64,000 nucleotides of DNA from Polytrichum commune. Taxonomy: Eukaryota; Streptophyta; Polytrichopsida; Polytrichales; Polytrichaceae. Of the stretch, positions 34,210 through 45,640 are shown piece by piece. Each line of letters starts with the position of its first letter. Positions within the stretch are counted from its first letter, which is position 1. The notes under the pieces were generated by a model that saw nothing but the letters and a program-made list of their open reading frames with translations, ran no database searches and was not told where the DNA came from. The stretch spans positions 67,680,033 to 67,744,032 of the forward strand of contig OX485804.1 in the NCBI GenBank assembly GCA_950295325.1. Reading direction: 5' to 3'. The position numbers and the translations under genes are program-made.

Positions 34210-35290
34210 ATTAACAATCCATCATTGGCAAAGTTACTCGCCCCCGTAAGCACCTCAAAAGGTTTGTCAAGCTCCACGAACTTGAGCACGGGCGGCGAAG
34301 AGAACTTGCTCTTAAGCTCCCCAAAAACTTGGTGACAAGGCTAGTCCTACTCTTAGGATAGCCATTTCTTTCACAAGTCGGACAACCATCGAGCTTCATG
34401 CTCCCATATGCAATGGCCATCTTTTTTTTTTTTTTTACATCAACATCCGCCAATGGTAAAGTGACTCGCCCCCGTATGCACCTCAAAAGGTTTGGCAAAC
34501 TCCGCAAGCTTGAGCGCGGGCGGCAAAGACAACTTTCTCTTAAGCTTCCCAATGGCTTGGTAGCACGGCTCATCCCACTCTTGGGATAGCCATTTCTTGC
34601 ACAAGCCGGACAAGGTTCGACAACCATGGAGCTTAATGCTCTCATAAGCAATGGTCATCCATCTTGGATCAACATCCGCCAATGGTAAAGTTACTCGCCC
34701 CCGTATGCACCTCAAAAGGTATGTTAAACTCCGTGAACTTGAGCACGGGCGGCGAAGAGAACTTGGTCTTAAGCTCCTCAAAGACTTGGTGGGAAGGCTC
34801 ATCCCACTCTTGGGATAGCCATTTCTTGCACAAGTTGGACGAGGTCGGACAACCATCGAGCTTCATGCTCTTATATGCAATGGCCATCCATTTTGCCTCA
34901 ACATCCGCCAATGGTAAAGTCACTCGCCCCCATATGCACCTCAAAAGGATAGTCAAGCTACGCGAACTTGAGCACGGGCGGCGAAGAAAACTTCCACTTA
35001 AGCTCCCCAAAGGCTTTGTGCCAAGGCTCATCCCACTCTTGGGATAACCATTTCTTGCACAAGCCGGACAAGGTTCGACAACCATGGAGCTTAATGCTCC
35101 CACAAGCAATGGTCATCCATCTTGGATCAACATCCACCAATGGTAAAATCCTTCGCCTCCATGTGCACCTCAAAATGCTTATGAAAACCCGGAAACTTAA
35201 CCACATCTTGTGAAGAGAACTTGCTCTTGAGCTCCCCAAAGGCTTGGTGACAAGGCTCATCCCACTCTTGGGATAGCCATTTCCCTCAAT
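34210..35290 (-). pseudogene. Four tandem copies of the RT-thumb/RNase H start (~229-bp unit)
   Basis: Units begin near 34442, 34671, 34900 and 35130 on plus (shared ACATCCGCCAATGGTAAAG). Translated on minus, each gives FxELKxKFSSPPVLKF, then PFEVHTGASNFTIGG. This is the RNase H opening, where TDAS is normal; all copies I read have TGAS, so the first catalytic Asp was lost before duplication. Open frames on plus here are shadows. Confidence 0.75.
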
Positions 35291-35420
35291 AAGTTGAATA
35301 AGGTCCTAGCAACCTTCAAAAACTCTCGAATGAAGTGGTGGTAGTAGTTGGCTAGGCCAACAAATGACCTAAGCCCTTTTTGAATGAAGGGCCAATTCTC
35401 CTTTTGGATTGCCTTCACAT
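35290..35420 (-). pseudogene. RT thumb remnant
   Basis: The minus reading contains NWPFIQKGLRSFVGLANYYHHFI, the conserved LRSFLGLANYYRRFI signature after the RT palm. Only about 180 bp separate it from the protease ORF, so the RT fingers and palm with YxDD are deleted. Confidence 0.65.
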
Positions 35421-35596
35421 TCTTCATGTTCGTCCACCAACTTCCTTTGTCACCACATACCTCAAGAACTCAATCTCTCGTTGAGCAAAGTTCTTTTTCA
35501 CTCCTTGGCGGTAACTTTTTGGGCAACACATTGGTGAATACATCCTTGTATTTCACCAACATCCCACCAATGTGGTTTGGGGGAGGCCCATCTTTC

Positions 35597-35986
35597 CTAG
35601 CCTCCCCATACGTTCCTTGGAGTTGCTCCAATTGAACCACGACCATTATGTTTTCTATTTTTCATTTGGTCTATTAAGACCAAATTCGACTCGGGTCCTC
35701 CTACCATAGGAGTTCTTGTCAATTTGAACTTCAATTCTTTGCCATTATGACACATCATAATGCACCGCAAGCACACCGGCTTGCACCTCACATCTATCAT
35801 GTGAGTTTCAAAGAAGGCGGCCTTCACAATGACATGCATTTCATCTATTTCACATGGTGTGAAATTTTGACAAAAATCCAATGTCCCACATTGAAAGGTT
35901 ACATGCATCGCGAACTCCTTCGTTTCATGCGGTTTGCCCTTTCCAAACCGCACCTTGGTGGGCTTGCCCGCTCTATCAATTGGCAA
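35597..35986 (-). pseudogene. Protease-like region of the chromovirus
   Basis: One open stretch with a diverged retropepsin-domain end (CEIDEMHVIVKAAFFETHMIDVR, cf. the MDvilGmdwL...iD pattern). The active-site DTG lies outside or is lost. The region 35990-37090 upstream should hold gag; I recognise only ~60-bp tandem repeats at 36165-36440 (CATTCCGTCCGCGGCAC) and short frames with many stops. Confidence 0.45.
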
Positions 35987-37092
35987 GCCCCAACTCCCTT
36001 GTGAGCTTTGGGCTCATGAAAGAGTCCGTTGCCTCTTTGTCAACTCATGAGACATATCTCCCATTCATTTGAGCCTCAAGGTACAAAAGACTTGGCCTCG
36101 GCTTAAGGCTACTAGCCTTGGCCACAATGCCATCGTCTTACATTTGGTCCTCCGCAACTTGGCTTGGCTTGGTCCGCAAAGCCAACTTCAAACATTTCGT
36201 GCGCGGGACAAATTGGTTTGGTGCCACAAAACCAATTTCTAATCATTTGTCCGCAAAACAAACATGTTTTGCCTTGGTAGCACAAAGCCACCTTCCCACA
36301 CTCCGTCCGCGGCACAAACATGAATTGCCTTGGTAGGACAAACCCACCTCCCAACATTCCGTCCGCGGCACAAGTATGATTTGCTTTGGAAGCATAAAGC
36401 CACCTTTCAACATTCCGTCCGCGGCACCAACATGTTTTGCCTAAGTAAAATGGACCAAACAATTTGCACTCATTTCTTTGGGACCTACTTTTGCTAAAGC
36501 CACTTGTGGTGATGCGCCGCCAAACTTCTCTTTGGGACCATCGGCTTCAATGCTCTTGCAAACTTGATGGTCCCCACCATGTCCTCAAGAAGCCTTGGGG
36601 ACTTAAACAAGGCATCCACCACCCGCTTTTAAAACCCCACCTAAAAGGATGCATTTCTTAGAAAGTTCGTCCGTTTTAGGTGTATCCTTCATTTGTGCGT
36701 TTGAATAGCGCACATAGGCCTTAAGAGGCCCCGGGTGCCTCATTAGCACCAAATTCATTCCAACATCAATACCTTCCAAGCATTTCGAATTGGAATTTCA
36801 ATCCAACATTAATGCCCTCCAAGGTTTTGGGTGTTTTCGGTATTCTAGGCCCCAAATGTTTTTTGAGGTTTGCGGGAGCCCTTTTCAAAGCACTCCTCCA
36901 TTTTCCTTACCAAATCCACCCTCATGCCCACCATTGTCATTGGAACCAATGGTATGGTCAAATTCCACTTGCACATGATCCTTGTTCCAATTTGAGCCTC
37001 ACAACCTTTTGGAAACCCCGGGCTCACCATCATAACCCGCATTTATGATACCCATGTTTTCCTCAAAGTGCGAGCTTAAAACTTGGAACCCT

Positions 37093-37104
37093 GCTCTGAT
37101 ACCA
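37093..37104 (-). other. Primer-binding site for initiator tRNA-Met
   Basis: On minus it reads TGGTATCAGAGC, two bases after the 5' LTR end. This is the classical plant iMet primer site of Ty1 and Ty3 elements and fixes the element's orientation. Confidence 0.88.
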
Positions 37105-37106
37105 AG

Positions 37107-38075
37107 TGTCGCAACCCTTGCTAGCCCCCCTTGACCATCTTGCCAATTTTCAATTCTAGCAAAGGTTACGAGTGCCTAACCCTTCGCATACCGCCATGCT
37201 AATGGTTAGCTCCTCTAACCCCGGACCAATAGTTCATAGGAGGGAACCAACCCTCCTACTTTGCTTTCGGGACTCACCCCTTAATCGGTAACCCATTTCC
37301 CCAATGTGGACTTCCATCCATGGAAGTCCAATCCTATGTTGATCATCGCGTTGCCGGAGCAACACTACAACAACCCGAACCATACTAGGCAACTATGGCC
37401 TCACAATGGGCCAATGCCCATGGAGGCCTTGCCGTTCGGCCTCGGGTGGGTGAGGCCACACCACCTCACCCATATAAGCCTCTAGGACTCTACGCGGGGC
37501 CCCTACCCCACCGTCAACCAACCTCTTGTCTCTCTACCAAGAGTTGGGGCCAAGTGGACATTTTCCCTTAGCCGTTGGGCCTAGAAGCCCCCACAGCTTC
37601 AGACCATCATAACTTCCTTGTATGATGTCTGATTCCAGCAACCAACCACTCCATCTTCATCTACGCTTCACGTAGATGCTGATGAACTCCTCACTTGCTC
37701 CATTTGAGCAAGTCTTGAGGAAGTTATGCCTGTTTGAACCCTGGCAGTCCCGGGAATCACTCCCAGGCACTGCTGCACCAGGGCGCTGTCCCGGGACAGC
37801 GCCCCACTCAAATGGCCATAACTCCTAGCTCACACCTCCGATTGAGGTGTTCTTGAGCATTCTAGAATCACCACGCCATGAGCTACGCATAATGGCCTTA
37901 CCCTTGTGCCTCCTAGTCTTCGTGGATGGGAGGCGTTCCCAACGCCCGGGGCCCTCACCCACACTAGGATCACTTGGGCCCTCTCACCAACGGCGCCACA
38001 AGTCCCGGGTGTCACTCCGGGGTCCCCCTTGTGCCCATGGTGTTTCGGGCACTCCTCATGGAGAGGTGCGCGACA
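37107..38075 (-). repeat. 5' LTR of the chromovirus (969 bp)
   Basis: Same sequence as 30568-31536 as far as read. It is followed by TSD CTAAC and then the ~670-bp segment that originally separated gene copy 2 from the transposase. 38081-38753 has no ORF of note and is the likely divergent promoter region. Confidence 0.93.
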
Positions 38076-38753
38076 CTAACACAACTAATCCATCTAGAAC
38101 CTTTATATGCAAAACCGAGTCTAACATGGCTCTATGTCTATGAGCACTGTATATGTTCATATACTCTAAGATTTGAAAGCAGATTATATTGATGCCACAG
38201 GTTTGAAAATTCTGACATCCTATTTTATTTATTCTGGTGGTAAAACTGCGATACAATCTAATCTGAATGATTCTAAACTCCCTCTATAGAAGTATTCCGC
38301 CAATGAATAATGACGAACGTTATTAAGTACTGACATTGTAGGAATGGCCGCCAATCCATTTATCACTATCACAGGATTAGAAATGCATAACAGCTTTTGA
38401 GTGTTTATAATTTGGGTATATCTATAAATGTTTCATTTTTGGTTCCTAAAATTTTATAGACAAATCCACATCTGACACTCTCACTTTAATAGTTCATCTA
38501 AATGCATCTACAAGCCGTCTTATAGTTCCTTCAATTGGACATCAACTTTATAATCTAAATTTTTACCCCTACTAATCGGATCAACTAGTCCTAGCCTATA
38601 AATTCTTGAAATTACTTGTAACTAAATCCATACAATAATTCCTCTTCTAACCGCTCTCTGTTCGAGTACTAATACTGTCGTTATTTCTCTCATGTCCCTC
38701 ATTGACTTCGCTTTTGATAAGTGCAAGTGATCTTCAACTTGGATTGAGGTACA

Positions 38754-41700
38754 ATGGCGTTTGTTCGTGCAGATTTTCATTCCGTACCAGTCTCCTTTCC
38801 TTTGGGAGAAGATGGTCTTGCAATGGTTACTGGTACTACACTTAGTCTCAGGTTCAACTTTCGTGAAGCCACTCTCTACGTTGAGGAAGAAGTTTTTGAC
38901 GATCTAACCGGTGAACTTTCACATGCCGTTGGCCAGTTGTCCAGAAAAAATGATGTGGGGACGTTCTGGTTGCTGAATCCAAGAAAGTATCGGGTGTACG
39001 GAGTCTCTGAGTCAGTACTAGATGCATCTACTGAACTTCTAACTTCTCGAGAGTCGTCCACAGTTTGCATTGAGACCCCGGTGTCATCCAAGGTCAAAGT
39101 AGAGCCCGGTCTTGATACAATACATGAATTGAGTGATGACACGGAGAATGAGGTTGAGTTATTACGTCCGGTTAGGAAAGTCGATAGGGCTCTTTCTCCA
39201 CAAGCAACGCGCCGGGAGGCGACTCTACCTGTTAGTCCATCACGTACCTCTACTCCGTCCAATATTGTGCCAAAACCTGTTGGCAGCATTGTTCATTCTT
39301 TGATGAAACTTAGTGCTCGTAAACGGTCAAAGAATGTTCTATCTCGAATTGATTTCAATGCAATGAAACTCCAGCAGGTTGATTTTCTTCCTCCTTGTTA
39401 TAACGGCGACATTATCTTTGAGTTTCCGCCTTTAGGTGTCCACGGCCAGAACTCCAAGGCCAAGCAGCTTCGTGGAATGGATAGAAGATATGATGGCCAT
39501 GCTTGGTCTCGCACTATCACGTCTAATATTCGGAACGACTTCAATCTTCTATTTCGTATGTCCTCATGTCTTGGCCACCTCCGCTGTGACAATGTTACAT
39601 GTGAGTACCTTGGACGAGACCATCGAACGGCCGGTGTGAACGAGACAGAGTGGGAAGGGTTGTCCGAGAAGGTCTTTGAAGTTGGGTCCACCCCTCCTAC
39701 GGGTTCAACAGTTGTTTGCAAAACGTGTAATGTCCCTCCTACTTGTGTTGCCGTATGCCCTGCAAAGATTTACTACGTGACTGCCGCACCTCACATGACA
39801 AAGGCTTGTGTGCACTTGGGATCTCACGACCACCCTGTGAAGTCTGGCGATCATCGTGACTTTATCGAGCTGACGGAGAGCTTGATTGGTGAGCAAGTCG
39901 AACGGACTCCATCAGCTACACGTTCCGCCATTGTGCTTGAAACGGCGAAGGAAGTACTTGGCCCACTCCTTCTGGCTAAAGAAGGTGAGGAACGCAAGAC
40001 CTTGGATCTGGACCAACTGCTCCCTATTTTTGATCGATGCAAGCACCTAACCTCACCGAACATTCGGAACTCAATCTCAACATTTAAGGCAATGCGACGC
40101 TTTGGAGTCATGGATAGCATTACAATGCTACGTGGCTCTAGCAACTGGAACTATGTTCAAAAGAACATGTTTCCGGGGCAAGGAGAAGATCTGGACAAGG
40201 TCTTCGTCTTCAAGATGTCTGAAGTCGGGCCGGGCAGTGGAGTCGACCTCGTCAAGCGAATGCAGGCCGGCGGTGACCTAGAGAACGCATGGATAATGTT
40301 TGACCATGTCAAACGTGTCCGGTCCTGGACAACAATGGCTTGCCACGTGTACGGTTCCACATATTGCCGGGTCATGACTATCGCAGTCTGTGACATGCAG
40401 TCGGAGGACGTGGCAGCCCAATAAGTTGTATGGAAGAATCTGAATGCTGTCATGGCTCGTCACGGTGTCCAATCAGTCAATTTCAAGGGCTTTATGGCCG
40501 ATAGTGCCCAGGCCAATTGGAATGCTGTTCGTATCATATATGGAAGTGGAGATGCAACTGAGAAGATGGTGGATAAAGAGAGGACTTGTCTTTTCCATTG
40601 GACGCAGTCCTTGGAAAAGCACACCAAGGCCGACATCCGTCAAGACCTCTAATCCCAACATCAAAAACTCTGCCAACAGTACAAGAATGCCAAGTCCATG
40701 GCGGAGGCTGAGACTAAGTATCTTGCAATTCGAGCATGGTGGACGTCATCCGGTGCTGCATCTGAACAAGGCCTACCTCGACTGGAGCTTTGGCTTGCCT
40801 TCTGGCATTTCCGTTACCGCCAATGGGGTGGATTTATGGAGTTGGTAAGTCCGCTATTTTCTTCTACCTATTTTCTATGCATCATTGTGCATACTACTTC
40901 CACATGTATCCCACCATTACGCTAATCTGTGACAATTATTTGATTGCAGGACCTCAGTGAGGACGAACTTGCTGAAATGCCATCTTGTAACCTTGCAGAA
41001 TCTATCCATAACAAGTGGAAACAACAATCGGGCGATCGGGGCAGCGATTTGTTTGTGGCTACAGTGGATGACTTCGTGCGTGCCTTCATGCAGTGTGTTG
41101 CATATTACCAATTCCTCAAAGGAGAGCGCCCTGGTACTGGACCATCAAAGGAGGAATTGAAGCTCAGACGTGCTCAAAGGTCGGCGGCTCGAACAGGAAA
41201 CTCGAAACAGCTTCACGAGGCCTTCTTGAATATGCCTGGCGCCGACGAGTGGTGCACCAGAACTCCTCACCTTGAAGGGGAAGAGGTATTTGTTTCTCTT
41301 AAACGAAAACCAGATACCGCGTTTGGTTCTGAACTTGAGTCTCACAGGCCTGACAAGATCAGCATATCCAGACCGCGCGTCCAAACCAGATCAGCGCTCA
41401 ATAACAACAACTCTCCACCACCTCTGGTAGTTCCGGATTCTCCTACAACTACCGATCACGAGGAGCTAAATCTTCCAACACACAACCCTACTCAGCAGCT
41501 TGATCGCTACCACGTCACTGCAGTTGAGGAGACAGCATGCAACCCTTCTGAATGGCATATCGCACGCCTACAAAAGACATCCGCCAAGGCGTGCTTTGCT
41601 CAACAAGCAATCACCAAGAAGAAGTGCATCGCACGGATTGTGCAGGATGGGAAGAGCACTGCCGCTCCAACCTACACGGGCTTGATGGACAACTACAAGA

Positions 41701-42401
41701 AGAATAGGAAGGAGTCTATGCAGTTCTTCTTCTGTAATGACGACATTGAGAGATGCGTCAAGGGCATAAAACGGAAGTGGGTGGTGTCAAGGCCGGCGGT
41801 TCCAGAGGTATGGCCGGTTATGTTGGGGACCAACTTATCTTGCAAAGAGATCATGTCTTTGGAAAATGCAGGCTTTAGACTACCCCAGCGGAAGGAGATG
41901 TCCCCTACAAGACTCTTTCAGGACCAAGCTTTATCTGTGGACTTATCAGTTTACACGACTCCGGCATATCCAGACGAGTTTCCCACCCGCAGGTCTGGCA
42001 AGAATATCCGGCGCAACAAGAAGGCCCCGTCAACCAAGCATGCCAATAATTGTGCATCGGCCCTATCATTCAGAGGCACCGTGCGCAAATTGTGCATGCT
42101 CCCAGCCCCTGCCCTTGGATGCATCGTCTCATTGGATTCGGGCACACCTCCGAAAGTCCAGCAGTACTACCTAACCATATCGCAGCTGCCCGCATGCACT
42201 TGCACGTATTTCAAGGAGATGTCGAGAAATGCTATTGGAAAGCGGGGTCAATGGGCCAACTGTAAGCACTTGTATTATTTGTTTACAGTCATTTGTGGTT
42301 TGGATTCAGAATCCGACACATTCATTCACGCAGCTAGTTTTAGCTTCAACGAAGTGAAGAGAATTTTAGAGAGTGGCTTACTAAAGTATTTGTCTTCTTA
42401 G
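38754..42401 (+). CDS. MULE-like transposase: GCM/WRKY-type zinc finger, DDE core, SWIM finger (copy 1, two in-frame stops)
   Basis: Exon 1 is 38754-40844, the intron 40845-40949 (GTAAGT...TTGCAG) and exon 2 40950-42401, giving about 1180 codons. After a beta-rich N-terminus and a KVEPG/acidic linker comes a Cys/His region (residues ~225-370: GMDRRYDGHAW, SCLGHLRCDNVTCEYL, CKTCNVPPTCVAVCPAKI, CVHLGSHDHP) resembling GCM/WRKY fingers of MULE transposases. The DDE triad fits D517 (MFDH), D583 (MADSAQ) and E714 (CNLAESIHNKW). The SWIM finger CTCTYFKEM...CKH lies near residues 1112-1140. TAA codons at 40422-40424 and 40650-40652 interrupt the frame; in copy 2 the second position encodes Gln. All catalytic residues remain, so decay looks recent, or stops are suppressed. 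Confidence 0.78.
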
Positions 42402-44259
42402 AGTTCAGTGTATCGTCAAAGAAACGTATGTATGCAGCATTTGATTTAATCATGAAGTAGTGAGACTAAAAGGGCCACTACAAGATATTTTATGTATCAC
42501 TGTGTTTCTTGAACTGGAAGCTTCATTTTAATTTCATTCTAATAATCTAGAAACCGTAGGTATCTTATAGCTACTGCGTATAAACACTTTTGGACTAGAA
42601 ACAAATCAAGCAGGTCACTTCTTTCGACAATTTCTTCTATCCACTCTACTTCAAACACTGAGAGAGTGATAGTTCTTTCTTGACTTCATCCTCCGCACAA
42701 GTTTATCCTTACAAGACACGAATAATACACTTATACCTATAAATGGTGGTATACCTCACTCCTCTCTCATCGTACACCACATCTACCACCTGGTCATCTC
42801 CGATCATACACAAGCCCCTCTAACTTCTTGTTCTGTATGAGTTTCAAGCCGCGCTTATATGTTGATGTCAAGGCAACTTCATCCACTACTTCGTTCAAAA
42901 CTTGGTTCCTTCGGGGTCGTCCTACGTTGTCTTTCATCCATTCAACGTCGTCCCACATTGTCATTTATCCATTCGACGTCGTCTTACGTTGTCCTTCATC
43001 CATTCCACGTCGTCCTATGTTGTCATTCACCTATTCGGTGTCGTCCTCCACTGTCATTCATCTGTCCAACGATGTCTTTCGCTGTCCTTCATCCCTTGTC
43101 TAAATTTCTTCATACTAACTAATTGATCTAAATCTAATTTCTATTTACTGACTTCCTTTCTACTTAGGCCACAAATGTTAATCCAACCGCGAGCGGTTTG
43201 ATTACTTCACGTGGGTAAATAATAACATGTTTCTAAAAGATAAAAACTACTTGAGAAGGATCTACGCACAACCGCGTAGTAACACCTTCTCTGTATCCGC
43301 CTATAGATTATTCTTGCTTTATCACTAGCTCAATTTGGGATAGCACCAGTCAATGTAACCAACCGGATTCGAACCCGGGTTGGTCCAGACCTAATACCAG
43401 TCTCTTACACAACTCACATCCACAGGCGGATGTCTCAAAAACTAACAGTCACCTATATATTGACTAATTCTAACCACTAACTTCTTCTTTTTTGTAGATT
43501 GTGGGCCTTAATTCAACCCGTTAGCGGTTTGAGTGGCTCACAGCCTTCTCTACTTTTCTTGACTTAATCTTCAATCTCATTCATCTCAAAAAATGCCAAT
43601 GTAGTTGATTTTTGCTGCATAGAAATACTCCACAATGTTTGTCAATATTGATTACAACTCATTACATTTTACATACCCTAACAAGCTACCACCAGATTTC
43701 ATCATTTCCCACTCTCGAAGTACATCCCAAAAACAACTTTGCAACGATCACCGTGGACGAATTTCCCACGGTAATAGGTCCTAAATTTTACTATAATTAG
43801 AAATTAATTTGCAAAAATATGATTTTTTTAATCTTCAATGAACTCTAATCTATTTTTTGATCTCAAAAATCCAAAACTTACTGCTCACCGCTCACCGCTC
43901 ATTGCTCCCCGCTCGCAAAATAGCTTCGTCCACTGCTAATCCAACCAGCTCCTTAGCCTCAGCTAATCCAACCAACTCCTTAGGTAGCAGCAGCTAATCT
44001 AACCAGCTCCTTAGTCAAGCTAATCCCACTAACCACTACCTAATTCCACTACTTCCCCAAAGCCCCTTATCTAATTGCCTCCCTAATTCCACTAATTCCC
44101 CTAAGACCCCCTTACCTAATTCACTACTTAATTCCACTATTCTTCTAGCTCTAAGAGCTCAAAATCCTAGAGAGGAGAGGGAGAGAGGAAGGAAGAGGAA
44201 AGGGAGACAGTGAGGAGGGGATGAGGAGAGAGGGATGTGGGAACACGCGAACACCAAAA
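42402..44259. other. Non-coding stretch 3' of the transposase
   Basis: No gene seen. It holds a 31-bp minisatellite (listed separately), two similar AATCCAACCGCGAGCGGTTTG-like blocks (43180, 43510) and a B-box-like GGTTCGAATCC on minus near 43370. A purine-rich run lies at 44170-44225. 42402-42600 is the likely 3' UTR. Confidence 0.6.
42903..43100. repeat. 31-bp minisatellite
   Basis: About six diverged units of the form GTCGTCCTACGTTGTC-nTTCATCCATTC, starting near 42916, 42947, 42978 and 43009. All three frames are open because the unit lacks stops; these frames are not genes. Confidence 0.8.
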
Positions 44260-45600
44260 TATCCGGATTGGCGTTTTTAAGTGCCCAATCCGGTTTTGTC
44301 CGGATGACCCTAGTATCGTCCAGGGATTCTGTGAAGTGTAGGAGGTTTAGAACTCTCCGTACCCGCTTACCTTCTACTCCTTAGCCGAATTTCCGGAAAC
44401 CCCGGTTTCCAGACTTTCGGTCTTTTGGACACTCTTCTTCTTCCGGAGTTTGCCTTTCCGGATTGTATCTTTAGGTCCTAATTATAATACTTATTCACCC
44501 TTCTAATTCAGATGTACCCCTCTATGTTCTACCCTCTAGAATAGGTGGTTTCTTCCGGTGAAGACGTCCCTTATAAGATTGGGATCCGGATATTCCCTCA
44601 CAACCAATCCGGATTGGCCAAATCCGTCTTGGCAGGTCACACAGAGAGACCCGGATTATATCTTAGGACCGCAACGACCGGAGTATTCCAGATCCCAACC
44701 AGAGATCTGACTCGACGGGATAAGTGGGTGATCCGTACCACTTTCCGGATTGTCCCGTTCACAAGCGGTGAGACCTCTTCAGAAGATCAAATCGGCGCAA
44801 GTCCGGATTCCTTCCGGATCTTTGCCCAGTCCTCCCCACGTCTATCTCACCTAGACGTTACCCAAACCTCCGGAACAATGAGGTCCCCTCCCACTACGCT
44901 CCGGAGATGGCCTCCAACCTGGAATCCTAACTGTTCCGGTCCTTTCCTCCTCCTTCTGATGGATCGATCCGGCTACCACTTCCTGGGATTCTATTCAATC
45001 TGAGCTAACTGGGCGATCCGTACCACTTTCCGGATTGGTCCGTCTAAGGGCGGTGGGACCTCTTCAGAAGTTCGGATGGCGCAAGTCCGGATCCCCTCCG
45101 GATCTTGCCCAATCCTCCCAGCGGCTATCCCACCTAGACGTTACCCAACCATCCGGAATAGTGAGGTTTCCCTCCCACTACACACAGAGAGGATCCGCAA
45201 GGCGATAACTAGGTCTGATCCGGGTCTCTTCTCCTATGCCCTATCCGGAACTCCTATCCCCTCATGCTCTCCCTCTTCCGCTAACAATCTCAGAATCATT
45301 CGTACGCAAAATCAAATAAGGACAATCAAGGAGGTGAGAGATCAAAAGAGTTTATTGGAGTAGGAGCGATCAAAATAAAACAATGGAGAAGGAACCCTTC
45401 TCCAACTCCTTATTCAGCCTTTAGTAGAGGCCCTAGAATCCCTAAACTGAGGGCGGCGGCCCAGGCGGCCGCCGCTACAAAAAAACCCTAACTGCATCCG
45501 TTCTCCCGGTTTTCCCGGATCAAGATCCGGATTTTCCGTTGACAAAACCCAAGGGAGAATTTTATTCCTCATCTTCAAAAACTCCTATGTCCTATCTTCC
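44260..45600. repeat. TCCGGA-rich non-coding region with a ~285-bp direct repeat
   Basis: Many TCCGGAT/ATCCGG motifs. The segment at 44727-44885 (GATCCGTACCACTTTCCGGATT, CTCACCTAGACGTTACCCAA) recurs diverged at 45012-45165. It probably belongs to the 3' part of the element carrying the gag-like gene to its right. I could not set LTR borders. Confidence 0.6.
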
Positions 45601-45640
45601 TACCTCTATTATGCCTAACTAATCTAACTACCATCCTAAG

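Larger units (their letters stand above)
30568..38075 (-). mobile_element. Chromovirus-type Ty3/gypsy retrotransposon, defective but with apparently identical LTRs
   Basis: The LTRs are 969 bp each, with TGTCGC...GCGACA ends and an exact 5-bp duplication CTAAC (30563-30567 and 38076-38080). Minus-strand order: 5' LTR, tRNA-iMet primer-binding site, degenerate gag region, protease-like ORF, RT remnant, tandemly repeated RNase H start, integrase, chromodomain, polypurine tract, 3' LTR. Pol has stops, frame changes and lacks the RT palm. I saw no difference between the LTRs when reading them side by side (constant 6539-bp offset), so insertion is recent and must have been mobilised in trans. Confidence 0.9.

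Noticed and set aside
37107-38075. Assembly duplication of 969 bp
   Set aside because: TG/CA ends, PBS, PPT and a 5-bp TSD show it is an LTR pair.
43300-43450. tRNA gene or tRNA-derived SINE (GGTTCGAATCC on minus)
   Set aside because: The T-arm-like motif is present but acceptor and anticodon stems do not pair well and I see no second copy.
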